NCBI RefSeq assembly: GCF_030519655.1
Contig: NZ_JAUMIT010000001.1
Coordinates: 62,001-126,000 of the forward strand
Direction of reading: 5' to 3'
Source: Wenyingzhuangia gilva
GTDB taxonomy: Bacteria > Bacteroidota > Bacteroidia > Flavobacteriales > Flavobacteriaceae
Length of the DNA stretch: 64,000 nucleotides
Shown: one piece after another, positions 19,050 through 28,636 of the stretch
Layout: each line of letters starts with the position of its first letter
Position numbering within the stretch: the stretch's first letter is position 1
Made by a program: the position numbers and the translations under genes
Notes under the pieces: generated by a model
Seen by the model: the letters and a program-made list of their open reading frames with translations, nothing else
What the model was told of the DNA's origin: nothing
Database searches by the model: none

Positions 19050-19385
19050 TTACCCCCAAAAGCATCCATGCTCATCTTTCTTAATAACCTCAATAACTTT
19101 TGAAAAGTGTTGCTCTTCAAAATTTGGTTTGTATTGAATCCATTTTTCATTAGAATCCATCCAATAAACTCTCCAAATATTTTTACTTTTTACATACTTA
19201 GCTCTAGCTACTGGAAAATTTTCAATAACTTTATTATCATCCCATTTAGGACGTATTTCAAAAATTTCAACAACATTGTTTCCATAGGAATAAGACACAT
19301 CAACTTCTTTTCTTATCTCTTTAGGCGGTCTAATTTCTTCTATGTATTGTTTGATCTGAATTTCTGTAAAATTGATAACTTTCAT
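19050..19385 (-). CDS. DUF3024 domain protein
   Basis: The 111-residue soluble protein contains EIRPKWD near residues 55-61 and PVARAKYVKSKNIWRVYWM near 67-85. WIQYKP follows, the pattern of DUF3024 proteins. The function of that family is not known. There is no signal peptide. It is convergent with the cation efflux gene (17 bases apart) and lies just downstream of the penicillin acylase gene on the same strand, 10 bases after its start side. Confidence 0.75.
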   Translation of the reverse strand: MKVINFTEIQIKQYIEEIRPPKEIRKEVDVSYSYGNNVVEIFEIRPKWDDNKVIENFPVARAKYVKSKNIWRVYWMDSNEKWIQYKPNFEEQHFSKVIEVIKKDEHGCFWG

Positions 19386-19395
19386 TAATAATAAC

Positions 19396-21756
19396 TTAAT
19401 TAAAAATTAGTTTTAAACTTGATGTTTTAATTTCCTCTTCATTCATCAACATTTTATAATATTTTCCTGAATTAAAATAGTTGGTTTGATTGCTATAAAA
19501 AGGACTTAAAAAATATCCTGACTGACCTGTTGGCGTAACTGCATAAGAATTTTCTATATCAGAAAAATCTATGATTCTACGAGCAGAAGGTCCTGCATTT
19601 ACCTTAAATTCATTTTCTTCTGTATAATCAAACATTAAATTATTAATAGTTTCATTTCCTCCAACCATTGGGAATGGACCAACGTTAAAAATCTTTTTAA
19701 GCAAATCCATTTTAGCCAAAGCATGTTCATAAGTTACTGTGTGAACTTTAGACCATTTCCATTCGTTCATATCATCCCCTAACCCAGTTTTTAACTCAGC
19801 TACAGATGTTTTAAAGGAGGTAGTTACAATGTCTTTAAAAGTTTCTTTTCTCAAAGTAGTAACATTGTCCCACCAAACAGAATTCGGATTTTTTAAGTAT
19901 TTATTTTGAGTACGTCTGGATAAATTTGAATTGACAAAATCTTTAAAATCATCTACTCCCAATTCATCTTCAAAAGTATTTTTCCAAAGTCTAAAAGTCA
20001 ATTTATAATAAATGGTAGGTTCAATATTATCCAAGCCATGATTTCCTTTCCATTTAACCAACCTATCTAACACCTGTAATTCAAAATCATTTAATTCATC
20101 AATATCAATTCCATAAACCAAAGCTTTTATATTTTCTATAGCTGTTGTATTGGTATGACTATTGGCAATACTTTTCATATCGCTTACTGATAATTTTTCT
20201 TTTGCCTCAATTCCTTTTTTAATAGCCACTGCTCTGTCTTGCGACAAATAATATCCTGGATATAAATCTCCATCCACAGCTTCTGGTTGTACATTAGAAG
20301 TAAACAAATATCCCTTTGGTGGATTAATCGCTTTGGGATTTTTACTAAACGGCAACCACTCTTTTCCTAATTGAAAAATATCTGTTCCGTTTAATACAAA
20401 CTTAGTATTTACATTAGGAGATGTGTGTTTGTATAGCTGACCTGCAGACCACAATCCTATGTTGTCTTTTTTATCACCATACACAAAGTTCAATCCTGGA
20501 GCGGATAAGGTAGCGATGGATTTTTCAAACGCATCAATATTTTTAGCATGGTTCATTCCATAAGCTGTTTGTAATACTTGATTTGGTTTTTCATTGTACA
20601 CCCATTGTACTACCGTTGGTAATGAATCTAAATTTTTAGCACTTTCATTAAAAACGTTTCCTAATACTGTTTTTTTAATGGTAATAACTTTTGGTTTCTC
20701 ATCTTTAATTTTAATTGTTTTTTTCTGATAATCATAGTTATAATACCCCATTCCCATAAAGTATCTGTCTTTATACATAGGATGTTGTTGTATTTGATAA
20801 AAATCCATGTCATCATTTTCAAACATGGTTAAACCAAAAGCATAATCTCTATTATGTGCTAACAACGGAAAAGGAAACAAGCCTAAGTAAAAACCATAAT
20901 TTTCATAAGTCGGTGTTTTAATGTGTGCTTGATACCAAACCTGTGGTTGTGCAAAACCGATATGTGGATCATTCTCAAACAATACTTTCCCGGTGGTTGT
21001 TTTTTCTGGAGCCAAAACCCACCCATTGCTTCCTATAAACTGAGGAAAAGGTAATTTTTCTAAAATGTTATTGATGCTAGAAATACTATTTTTTCTTACA
21101 TCATAATTTTCTTGATATACGGTGTTTTCATCAGCCTCGATAGCCAAATCTTTTAAATATTCTGTTCCTAAATTATTTTTTATGTGAGTTAAAACCGGAT
21201 CTGTTTTAAAAGCATGGGCAAAACTAAAAGCCATATATGCCGTTACGTAATAAATATCTTTAGGAGTGTAATGTTCTTTTTTAATTCCCAATAAAGAAAA
21301 TTCAATAGGCGTTACTCCTTCATCCATATAAGTATTGATTCCTTTTAAATAAGCATTTACAAGTTCCTTTACTTTTGGATTTTTATCTAAAGCTAACACT
21401 TGCTTTTCTACTGTTTCATCAACTCCGAGATTAGAGAAAAACACATCAACATCTACCAAATCTTTTCCAAAAATCTCAGATAATCTTCCCGCAGCAATTC
21501 TTCTTAACAATTCCATTTGCCACATTCGTTCTTGTGCATGTACATAACCCAAAACGGTCATGGCATCTTTTTCTGAATTGGCAAAAATATGAGGGACACC
21601 AATACTATCAAAATAGACTTCTGTACTCTGAATTCCATCAATATGTGCTGTTCCTTTATAGCTAGGTTTTAAATATTGTAAATATCCATAAACCCCAACA
21701 GACAAACCGACTAGTAGGAAAAAAACCACAATGATAACTTTCTTGAAAATCTTCAT
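19396..21756 (-). CDS. Penicillin acylase family protein (Ntn hydrolase)
   Basis: The 786-residue protein has an N-terminal hydrophobic anchor or signal (residues 7-25). The alpha-chain region starts HIDGIQSTEVYFDSIGVPHIFA. The autoprocessing site is GSNGWVLAPEKT, which puts the catalytic Ser at residue 243 after cleavage. LFENDPHIGFAQPQVWYQAH is typical of the beta chain. Family members hydrolyse amide bonds of penicillins, acyl-homoserine lactones or related N-acyl compounds in the periplasm. The natural substrate is unknown. It is divergently arranged with the DegT aminotransferase gene. Confidence 0.92.
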   Translation of the reverse strand: MKIFKKVIIVVFFLLVGLSVGVYGYLQYLKPSYKGTAHIDGIQSTEVYFDSIGVPHIFANSEKDAMTVLGYVHAQERMWQMELLRRIAAGRLSEIFGKDLVDVDVFFSNLGVDETVEKQVLALDKNPKVKELVNAYLKGINTYMDEGVTPIEFSLLGIKKEHYTPKDIYYVTAYMAFSFAHAFKTDPVLTHIKNNLGTEYLKDLAIEADENTVYQENYDVRKNSISSINNILEKLPFPQFIGSNGWVLAPEKTTTGKVLFENDPHIGFAQPQVWYQAHIKTPTYENYGFYLGLFPFPLLAHNRDYAFGLTMFENDDMDFYQIQQHPMYKDRYFMGMGYYNYDYQKKTIKIKDEKPKVITIKKTVLGNVFNESAKNLDSLPTVVQWVYNEKPNQVLQTAYGMNHAKNIDAFEKSIATLSAPGLNFVYGDKKDNIGLWSAGQLYKHTSPNVNTKFVLNGTDIFQLGKEWLPFSKNPKAINPPKGYLFTSNVQPEAVDGDLYPGYYLSQDRAVAIKKGIEAKEKLSVSDMKSIANSHTNTTAIENIKALVYGIDIDELNDFELQVLDRLVKWKGNHGLDNIEPTIYYKLTFRLWKNTFEDELGVDDFKDFVNSNLSRRTQNKYLKNPNSVWWDNVTTLRKETFKDIVTTSFKTSVAELKTGLGDDMNEWKWSKVHTVTYEHALAKMDLLKKIFNVGPFPMVGGNETINNLMFDYTEENEFKVNAGPSARRIIDFSDIENSYAVTPTGQSGYFLSPFYSNQTNYFNSGKYYKMLMNEEEIKTSSLKLIFN

Positions 21757-21858
21757 ATTCTATTTTTTAAAAAGTAGCCTAAAGATAAAGAATCCTTTTA
21801 CACTTGACTTAGGAAACCTTGCGATAATTTCGTTAATTTGTAATGTAATCTATCCTAG

Positions 21859-22995
21859 ATGAAGAAACTTCAAATGGTTGACTTAAATAGTCAATACCAA
21901 GACATAAAAGAACAAATTGACAATTCTATTCAACAAGTAATAGATCAAACTTCTTTTATAAATGGACCTCAAGTTCAGACTTTCAAACAAAATTTAGCAG
22001 ATTATTTAAATGTAAAACATGTTATTCCTTGTGGTAATGGAACCGATGCTTTGCAAATATCTCTCATGGCTCTGAATTTACAGCCCGGTGATGAAGTCAT
22101 TACTGTTGATTTTACTTTTGCAGCTACCGTAGAAGTGATTAAATTATTAGGATTAACTCCCGTTTTAATAGATGTTGAATTAGATACTTTTAACATCAGC
22201 ATTACTGCTTTAGAAAAAGCCATCACTCCAAAAACAAAAGCTATTGTTCCAGTACATTTGTTTGGACAATGTGCCAACATGGAGGCGATTTTAAAGTTAG
22301 CTAAAAAACACAATTTATATGTGATTGAAGACACGGCACAGGCTTTAGGAGCTGATTATATTTTTACTGATGGAACTACAAAAAAAGCAGGAACCATAGG
22401 AACCATAGGAACCACTTCTTTTTTCCCATCAAAAAACTTAGGATGCTATGGAGATGGCGGAGCTATTTTTACCAATGATGATGCATTAGCTCACACTTTA
22501 AAAGGAATTACCAATCACGGAATGTATCAAAAATACTATTATGAAGTAGTTGGTGTTAATTCTAGACTGGATAGTATTCAGGCCAATATTTTAAACATCA
22601 AATTACCACATTTAGATAATTACAACAAAGCAAGACAACAAGCAGCAGCGTTTTACAACCATGCTTTTGCCAATTGTCCACATATCATCACCCCTATTAC
22701 CTCTACATTTTCTAATCATGTATTTCATCAATACACCCTTAGAATTACCAATGGAAAAAGAGATGAATTGCACGAATATTTAAAAGAACAAAATATTCCT
22801 AATGCCATTTATTACCCTGTTCCACTACACAATCAAAAAGCTTACAAGCAAGAAAACGTTATAGAAGAAAATTACCACAACACCAACACATTGGTACAAC
22901 AAGTAATATCTTTACCAATGCATACTGCTCTAGATACAGAACAACTAGAGTTTATTGTCAAAAACGTACTTAACTTTATAAATAATACTTATTAA
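21859..22995 (+). CDS. DegT/DnrJ/EryC1 family sugar aminotransferase
   Basis: This 378-residue PLP enzyme is of the sugar-aminotransferase type. The PLP-binding lysine is K192 in FFPSKNLGCYGDGG. VIPCGNGTDAL lies near residues 54-64, PVHLFGQ and EDTAQALGA follow, and NSRLDSIQANIL is the C-terminal substrate motif. Such enzymes aminate keto-sugars on nucleotide carriers for polysaccharide or O-antigen. It is followed after 1 base by a UDP-glucose 4-epimerase gene, so the two probably act on nucleotide sugars for surface glycans. Confidence 0.92.
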   Translation: MKKLQMVDLNSQYQDIKEQIDNSIQQVIDQTSFINGPQVQTFKQNLADYLNVKHVIPCGNGTDALQISLMALNLQPGDEVITVDFTFAATVEVIKLLGLTPVLIDVELDTFNISITALEKAITPKTKAIVPVHLFGQCANMEAILKLAKKHNLYVIEDTAQALGADYIFTDGTTKKAGTIGTIGTTSFFPSKNLGCYGDGGAIFTNDDALAHTLKGITNHGMYQKYYYEVVGVNSRLDSIQANILNIKLPHLDNYNKARQQAAAFYNHAFANCPHIITPITSTFSNHVFHQYTLRITNGKRDELHEYLKEQNIPNAIYYPVPLHNQKAYKQENVIEENYHNTNTLVQQVISLPMHTALDTEQLEFIVKNVLNFINNTY

Positions 22996-22996
22996 C

Positions 22997-24010
22997 ATGG
23001 CTAAGCAAATATTAGTTACGGGAGGTTTAGGATTTATTGGATCTCATACGGTAGTAGAATTACAAAACGCAGGATTTGACGTTGTTGTAATTGATGATTT
23101 ATCTAACACAACTATTAAAGTTTTAGATCAAATTACAGACATTACAGGAATTAAACCAGCATTTGAACAAATTGACTTACGTATTAAAGCAGATGTAAAA
23201 GCTTTTTTTGACAAATATAAAGTTGATGGAATTATTCACTTTGCTGCTTTTAAAGCTGTTGGAGAAAGTATGCACAAACCTTTAGATTATTATGAAAACA
23301 ACTTAGGGGCTTTGGTATATATTTTACAAGAAATGAGAGACAGAAAGTTAGATAACTTTATTTTTTCTTCTTCTTGTACCGTTTATGGTCAGGCTGATGA
23401 ATTGCCTATTACAGAAAAAGCTCCTGTTAAAAAAGCTGAATCTGTATATGGAAATACCAAGCAAATTGGAGAAGAAATTATTCAAGATGCTTCCAAAGCT
23501 CATGGAATTAACGCCATTGCTTTAAGATATTTTAACCCTGTTGGGGCACATGAATCTGTAAAAATTGGAGAATTACCTTTAGGAGTTCCTCAAAACTTGA
23601 TTCCTTTTATTACACAAACTGCTGCTGGAATGAGAGCTGAATTATCTGTTTTTGGAGATGATTACGATACTCCTGATGGAACTGCTGTTAGAGATTATAT
23701 ACACGTAGTAGATTTAGCAAAAGCACATATTGCTGCGCTAAACCGTTTGATAGAAAAAAACAACAAAGAAGCTTACGAATTTTTTAATGTAGGTACAGGA
23801 AAAGGAAGTTCTGTTTTAGAAGTGATTAATGCTTTTGAAAATGCTAACGGAGTAAAATTAAATTATAAAATTGTAGATAGAAGAGCGGGTGATATTACTG
23901 CTGCTTATGCAGATACTACTATTGCCAACAAAGAATTAAACTGGAAAACTGAGCTTAGCTTAGAAACAGCTTTAAAATCTGCTTGGGAATGGCAGAAAAA
24001 ACAAAACTAA
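22997..24010 (+). CDS. galE: UDP-glucose 4-epimerase
   Basis: GalE interconverts UDP-glucose and UDP-galactose. The 337-residue short-chain dehydrogenase has the NAD motif GGLGFIGSH at residues 8-16 and DDLSN, with FAAFKAVGES and the catalytic SSSCTVYG / YGNTK pair near 124-155. ALRYFNPVGAH and RDYIHVVDLA are also present and characteristic of GalE. It is co-transcribed with the aminotransferase and followed by a strong terminator. Confidence 0.93.
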   Translation: MAKQILVTGGLGFIGSHTVVELQNAGFDVVVIDDLSNTTIKVLDQITDITGIKPAFEQIDLRIKADVKAFFDKYKVDGIIHFAAFKAVGESMHKPLDYYENNLGALVYILQEMRDRKLDNFIFSSSCTVYGQADELPITEKAPVKKAESVYGNTKQIGEEIIQDASKAHGINAIALRYFNPVGAHESVKIGELPLGVPQNLIPFITQTAAGMRAELSVFGDDYDTPDGTAVRDYIHVVDLAKAHIAALNRLIEKNNKEAYEFFNVGTGKGSSVLEVINAFENANGVKLNYKIVDRRAGDITAAYADTTIANKELNWKTELSLETALKSAWEWQKKQN

Positions 24011-24035
24011 TTTCGAAACTTCTTCTGAAATAATT

Positions 24036-24074
24036 AAAAAAAGCCTTTCTATGATTTTAGAAAGGCTTTTTTTA
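24036..24074 (+). terminator. Rho-independent terminator after galE
   Basis: A perfect 10-base stem, AAGCCTTTCT (24041-24050) against AGAAAGGCTT (24059-24068), has a loop of 8 and is flanked by an A-run and a T-run. Confidence 0.85.
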
Positions 24075-24139
24075 TGACTTAGAAAATATTTACGCAACCA
24101 AAGCATAAAAATCTAATCTTAATGATATACAAACTACTT

Positions 24140-24520
24140 ATGAAAAATTTAAAATTGATTGTTTTTCTTCTAGTCTTAAGTATTTTTTCATGCGGAAAAA
24201 ATGCATCTAATCAAGAAGATGATTTAGCTGAATTACAGGAATTAAAAACAAAAATAACTGCTATGGCAAAAAACGAATCCTGTGAAGAGAGTAGCCAGTG
24301 GGATTTTATTGCGTTGGGAAATAAAGCCTGTGGTGGTCCTAAAGAATATATTGCTTATTCCAAAAACATTGAGGTAAGTAAGTTTCTGAATTTAGTTGAT
24401 CAATACACCAAAGCAGAAAAAGCTTACAATCAAAAATGGGAAATTGGTTCTGACTGCTCTGTTCCTCAACAACCATCAGCCGTTGTTTGTGTGGATGGAA
24501 ATCCTACTTTTGAATATTAA
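24140..24520 (+). CDS. Small cysteine-containing lipoprotein, unknown function
   Basis: Starting at the second ATG (24140) gives a 126-residue protein with a clean SPII signal peptide (LVLSIFSCGK lipobox); an upstream ATG at 24122 would add six residues. The mature domain has four cysteines, in NESCEESSQWDF, NKACGGP, GSDCS and VVCVDG, which could form two disulfides, plus a YIAYSKN motif. I recognise the pattern as recurring in Bacteroidota exported proteins but know of no function. It lies alone between a terminator and the DUF6807 gene. Confidence 0.75.
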   Translation: MKNLKLIVFLLVLSIFSCGKNASNQEDDLAELQELKTKITAMAKNESCEESSQWDFIALGNKACGGPKEYIAYSKNIEVSKFLNLVDQYTKAEKAYNQKWEIGSDCSVPQQPSAVVCVDGNPTFEY

Positions 24521-24588
24521 GCATAAGTCAAATCCTTAATCGTTTTGGTTATATTTACCAAACCCAATATTATTAAGAATTTTACGAC

Positions 24589-25530
24589 ATGCGTTTTTTA
24601 TATTTTTTAATCTGTTTATCGCTAGTTACGAATAATACATTTGCACAAAAAATTCAGCTTAAGATTGAAAAAAATGCAGCTTATTTTATCGAAGAAAATG
24701 ATTCGATATTAGTGTATCAAATTGCTGAAAAATCAATTAACGGAAAATATACTAGAAACAATTACATCCATCCACTCTATTCTTTAGAGGGGAAAGTTCT
24801 TACCGAAGATTTTCCAAAAGATCACTTACATCACCGAGGAATATTTTGGGCTTGGCATCAATTATATGTTGGAGAAAAACGTTTAGGTGATGGTTGGGAA
24901 TTAGAAAATTTTCATCAAGAGATTACTGATGTTAAAAAACTTAAAGACAAAAGAAAGGCAAAAAGTATTAAAACTACGGTGCTTTGGAAATCCAATCTTT
25001 ATCTAGATAAACACGGAAAAGAAAAACCTGTAGTAAAAGAAAATACTATAATTACTGTTTATCCTAAAGAACATAATTACCGACAAATTGATATAGAAAT
25101 TTCCATCATTGCTTTAGAACCCAATATCCACATTGGTGGATCAGAAGATGCCAAGGGCTATGGTGGTTTTTCCCCTAGAATTAAACTTTCTAAAAACACC
25201 AAATTTACGGGGCCACAAGGAACAGTAATCCCTAAAAATTTACCTGTAAACTCTAAAGGGTGGATTGATATTTCTGAAAGTTTTGACGATAAAAATACAT
25301 CGAATGGAATTGCTATTTTATGTCACCCAAACAATCCTGGGTATCCAAATCCTTGGATATTACGCACCAAAAAAAGCATGCAAAATGCTGTTTTTCCATC
25401 GCCTGGAGCAACAGCAATTCCACTATCACAAAAGAAGCCAATTACCTTACGTTATCGTTTATTAATTCATAAAGGAGATGAAACTTCTATAAATATCTCT
25501 CAAATTTATGACAGATACAATAATCAATAA
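24589..25530 (+). CDS. DUF6807 (PmoA-like) secreted protein
   Basis: The 313-residue product has a signal peptide (cleavage after NNTFAQ, about residue 19). It shows the motif DHLHHRGIFWAWHQLYVGEKR near residues 83-103, typical of the family annotated as PmoA or DUF6807. NPGYPNPWILR and a terminal YRLLIHKGD motif follow. Despite the name, these proteins are not subunits of the well-studied methane monooxygenase. In Bacteroidota they often sit near carbohydrate-degradation genes. The function is unproven. It is convergent with the redoxin gene across a hairpin. Confidence 0.85.
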   Translation: MRFLYFLICLSLVTNNTFAQKIQLKIEKNAAYFIEENDSILVYQIAEKSINGKYTRNNYIHPLYSLEGKVLTEDFPKDHLHHRGIFWAWHQLYVGEKRLGDGWELENFHQEITDVKKLKDKRKAKSIKTTVLWKSNLYLDKHGKEKPVVKENTIITVYPKEHNYRQIDIEISIIALEPNIHIGGSEDAKGYGGFSPRIKLSKNTKFTGPQGTVIPKNLPVNSKGWIDISESFDDKNTSNGIAILCHPNNPGYPNPWILRTKKSMQNAVFPSPGATAIPLSQKKPITLRYRLLIHKGDETSINISQIYDRYNNQ

Positions 25531-25532
25531 AA

Positions 25533-25572
25533 ATCCCCAAGCATATGCTCAGGGATGTTATATTTTTTTACT
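25533..25572. terminator. Hairpin terminator between convergent genes
   Basis: ATCCC (25533-25537) pairs with GGGAT (25552-25556) around the palindrome AGCATATGCT (25540-25549). A T-run follows at 25563-25569. It serves the DUF6807 gene and possibly the redoxin gene. Confidence 0.65.
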
Positions 25573-26185
25573 TCTTAATACTACAGCCAATAGCCCTAGT
25601 TTCTTTTACAGGAACTTCTTTTCCTGCTAATAAAGCATCTACAGCATTTTCTGTATACTTTACTTTTACAGCATTGGCATCTTTGTAATTGTCATCAATG
25701 GCACCAATATATTTTACGACATTTCCTTTTTTTGTTTTTTGAATAACAAATATATGTGGTGTTTTTGTTGCACCATATTTAGGATATACTTTTTGCTCCT
25801 TATCAATTAAATAAGGAAAGGTAAAACCTTTGTCCAATGCTCTTTGTTTCATCGCTGCTAAATCATCTCCTGGCTTTACATCTGTATTGTTAGGCATAAT
25901 TGCAATTACAGGATATCCTTTAGAAGCATATTTATTGTTCAACGCTATAATTCTGTCCTCGTAACCTACTGCATACGGACAAGTATTGCAGGTAAAAGTG
26001 ACAATAAAACCTTTGGCATCTTTATAATCAGACAACGAAACCATGTTACCATCAACATTCATTAAAGAAAAATCTTCGGCAACATCTCCTACACTATAAC
26101 CAGTTGTTAAATTTGATTTGTTAATTGTAAATGCACTTATGACTACCACAAGTGTTAATAACGATAAAATTTTAATTGTTTTCAT
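25568..26185 (-). CDS. Thioredoxin-fold redoxin, periplasmic
   Basis: The 205-residue protein has a signal peptide (residues 1-22). An AhpC/TSA-Redoxin domain opens with GDVAEDFSLMNVDG and has FTCNTCPYAVGYEDR as its active CxxC (near 70-76) and KTPHIFVI as the cis-Pro loop. The CNTCPY motif marks the redoxin family common in Bacteroidota, probably a periplasmic thiol oxidoreductase. It follows the TlpA-like gene by 5 bases on the same strand, so they form a redox pair. It ends in a Cys near the C-terminus (AIGCSIKK). Confidence 0.9.
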   Translation of the reverse strand: MKTIKILSLLTLVVVISAFTINKSNLTTGYSVGDVAEDFSLMNVDGNMVSLSDYKDAKGFIVTFTCNTCPYAVGYEDRIIALNNKYASKGYPVIAIMPNNTDVKPGDDLAAMKQRALDKGFTFPYLIDKEQKVYPKYGATKTPHIFVIQKTKKGNVVKYIGAIDDNYKDANAVKVKYTENAVDALLAGKEVPVKETRAIGCSIKK

Positions 26186-26190
26186 AGGGT

Positions 26191-26721
26191 TTATTTTAAA
26201 AATTGTTTGACTTCATTTTCTAATATTTCATATGTAAAAGATTGTTCAAAAAATTTACTTTCATCATTTTTATAAATAATGGTGGCTGGTAATGCACCAG
26301 ACCAATTTTCATTTACTTTTGGAATCCATGTATTCATATCAACATCATCTAAAGCAATTACTTTTGATGTTATTTTTTTATCTATAATAAATGGTTTTAA
26401 TTTAGAATCATATTGATTAGGAAAATCTAAACTGACCAAAAGAATCTCAACTCCTTTATCCTTATATAATTCTTTTAATTTTTCAAAATATGGTAATTCT
26501 TTAACACAGGGAGCACACCAAGTAGCCCAAAAATTAATCACATAGATTTTTCCATCTTTTTTGTTTAAAAACTTCTCAAAACCATTAAAATCATAAACTT
26601 CTAAATCTAACTTGTTTTCGACTTTAACAGGTTCTTTTTTTACTTGTTCTTCTTGCTTTTTTTGAGAAGAATTACAAGATATTAAAACAACTACTGAAAT
26701 TAGTAAAATGATTGTCCTCAT
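26191..26721 (-). CDS. TlpA-family thiol-disulfide oxidoreductase lipoprotein
   Basis: The 176-residue lipoprotein has LISVVVLISCNS (lipobox near residue 16), a charged linker and a thioredoxin domain with NFWATWCAPCVKELPYFEKL (CAPC active site near 67-76). The cis-Pro motif is GALPATIIY. TlpA/ResA proteins reduce disulfides in the periplasm, for example during cytochrome c maturation. Target proteins cannot be deduced. It forms an operon with the redoxin gene and is divergent from the pectate lyase gene. Confidence 0.92.
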   Translation of the reverse strand: MRTIILLISVVVLISCNSSQKKQEEQVKKEPVKVENKLDLEVYDFNGFEKFLNKKDGKIYVINFWATWCAPCVKELPYFEKLKELYKDKGVEILLVSLDFPNQYDSKLKPFIIDKKITSKVIALDDVDMNTWIPKVNENWSGALPATIIYKNDESKFFEQSFTYEILENEVKQFLK

Positions 26722-26929
26722 CTAAATTATAATTTATAATACGACAGATTTTATATCAAATTTTATACCCTTTCCAATTAAAATAAATCTTGTTTTTTAA
26801 AATTGATTTTTATTAAAAATAATAGCATTCATCAAACCACCCCTTAACAAAAACAATTAAAAAAAGAATTATATTTAAAATTTAAAAGCATTTGACTAAA
26901 ATTTAATAACAATAATTATTTTATTTTAA

Positions 26930-26951
26930 TACTTTCGTAATCGATTACAAA
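26930..26951 (+). promoter_or_regulatory. Pectate lyase promoter with palindromic operator
   Basis: TACTTTCG (26930-26937) approximates a -7 box. It abuts the perfect 12-base palindrome GTAATCGATTAC (26937-26948), which extends to TTCGTAATCGATTACAAA (26934-26951) with one mismatched pair. A CG-centred palindrome of this kind at the predicted start point resembles LacI-family operators. Confidence 0.55.
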
Positions 26952-26966
26952 ACAAAATTATATACA

Positions 26967-28580
26967 ATGAATAAATTAAAAGGATTATTACTATTGTTAC
27001 TGGGCTTATTCGTTTTTAGCGCATGTAGTACAGATTCTGTTGAAGAAGAAAAAGATATTTTGGTAACTAAAATCATCATAAATGCTGCTGATATTACTGA
27101 TGGAAGTATCACAAAACTAAACGTAGTTGTGTTACCTAGTAATGCTACTAATAGAGCTGTAACTTGGTCTATTTCTGACAGTAGTATTGCTCTTATTTCT
27201 GAAACGGGTATAGTAAACCCTTTAAAAAATGGAACTGTTACTATTTCGGCAACAAGTGATGATGGATCAGAGATTGTAGCAGAAAAAACAATTAAAATTT
27301 CTGGAGTAGCAGGACCACAAATTGTTGTAGAAACAATTAACATTACCGGAAATGACAATATTAGTGATGGTGAAAACAAAACCTATATGGCAGAAGTATT
27401 ACCTGCCAACGCCAGTAATAAAATTATTTCTTGGTCTGTTTCTGATACTTCTATTGCTACTATTACTAACCAAGGAATTCTTATACCTAAAAAGAATGGT
27501 ACTGTTAAAGTAATTGCATCTGCTACAGATGGTAGCGGAATAAAAGGGGAGTTGAGTGTTACTATTTCTGGTATATTTTTAACCAACTTAAGAGCAGAAA
27601 ACATGTTACTTTGGCAACGTAGTAATGGTGGATGGCCAAAAGAACCTTACAATGATTTTAAAGGTTATGATAGAGAACAAACCGAAGCTGAAAAAACAAA
27701 GGCTTTAAACGAAAAAAACAATACGGATACCACTATTGACAACAACCACACTATTGGAGAAATCAGAGCGTTATTAAGTGCTTATGTTGCTACCGATAAC
27801 ATTAATTATTTAGAGGCTGCAGAAAGAGGAATTGATTACTTATTTGAAGCACAATATGACAATGGTGGATGGCCTCAATATTACCCAATAAGAAATAACT
27901 ACAGTCGTCGTATTACCTATAACGATAATGCTATGGGAAATGTGATGAATATTATGAGAGACATCTTTAACAAACAAAATAATTTTGATGTTGTGAAAGC
28001 AGAATATGCAGCCAAAGCCAAAACTGCTTTTGATAAAGGAATCCAAGTGATTTTAGATACACAAGTAATTGTTAATGGAACCAAAACTGCTTGGTGTGCA
28101 CAACATGATGAAGTTACTTTAAAACCTGCAATGGCTAGAGATTATGAATTAGAATCTAACAGCGGTTCTGAATCAATTGGACTAATTAAACTTTTAATGT
28201 CTCTAGAAAACCCATCTCCAGAAGTTATTGATGCCATTGAAAAAGCAGTAGCTTGGTTTGATCAAGTGAAAATTGTAGGATATGCTTTAGTAGAAGAGAA
28301 TGGAGATAAAGTATTAAAAGAATCTCCTGGAAATGTAATGTGGGGAAGATTTTATACTTTAGATGACTATACAGGAAACCAATATGAAACTCTATTTAAT
28401 GAATTTGAACCTAATCAACCTTTTTTCTGTAGTAGAGTAAAAGACAGTGAAGGAGGTGGCCCAAGAAAAACCATTGCAGAAATATCTTATGAAAGAAGAA
28501 ATGGATACTCATGGTATGGTAACTGGGGTAAAAACCTACAAAGTGATTATACTAAATGGAAAAATGCTAACGGGTTATAA
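26967..28580 (+). CDS. pelA: Pectate lyase (PL10 type) lipoprotein with two BIG2 domains
   Basis: The 537-residue protein starts with an SPII signal (LFVFSACSTDS). Two bacterial Ig-like BIG2 repeats lie at about residues 32-113 and 118-200. They share TWSISDSSIALIS.TGIV.P.KNGTV-type cores. The C-terminal domain (about 205-537) matches family 10 polysaccharide lyases: ENMLLWQRSNGGWPKEPY at the start, EAQYDNGGWPQYYP near 293, YNDNAMGNVMNIM, and TAWCAQHDEVTLKPAMARDYE near 370. It cleaves polygalacturonate by beta-elimination at the cell surface. There is no SusCD pair next to it. Confidence 0.92.
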   Translation: MNKLKGLLLLLLGLFVFSACSTDSVEEEKDILVTKIIINAADITDGSITKLNVVVLPSNATNRAVTWSISDSSIALISETGIVNPLKNGTVTISATSDDGSEIVAEKTIKISGVAGPQIVVETINITGNDNISDGENKTYMAEVLPANASNKIISWSVSDTSIATITNQGILIPKKNGTVKVIASATDGSGIKGELSVTISGIFLTNLRAENMLLWQRSNGGWPKEPYNDFKGYDREQTEAEKTKALNEKNNTDTTIDNNHTIGEIRALLSAYVATDNINYLEAAERGIDYLFEAQYDNGGWPQYYPIRNNYSRRITYNDNAMGNVMNIMRDIFNKQNNFDVVKAEYAAKAKTAFDKGIQVILDTQVIVNGTKTAWCAQHDEVTLKPAMARDYELESNSGSESIGLIKLLMSLENPSPEVIDAIEKAVAWFDQVKIVGYALVEENGDKVLKESPGNVMWGRFYTLDDYTGNQYETLFNEFEPNQPFFCSRVKDSEGGGPRKTIAEISYERRNGYSWYGNWGKNLQSDYTKWKNANGL

Positions 28581-28597
28581 AAGCTCCTTTATAAAAC

Positions 28598-28628
28598 AAA
28601 AAAATCAGCCAATTGGCTGATTTTTTTT
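28598..28628. terminator. Bidirectional terminator
   Basis: A perfect stem of TCAGCC against GGCTGA around AATT is flanked by A-run and T-run (28598-28628). It serves the pectate lyase gene on the plus strand and the S1-domain gene on the minus strand. Confidence 0.85.
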
Positions 28629-28636
28629 GTTTTATT

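Noticed and set aside
24589-25530. Methane oxidation, from the 'PmoA' family name
   Set aside because: The protein is a secreted soluble DUF6807 type, not the integral membrane monooxygenase subunit, and no pmo partner genes are present.
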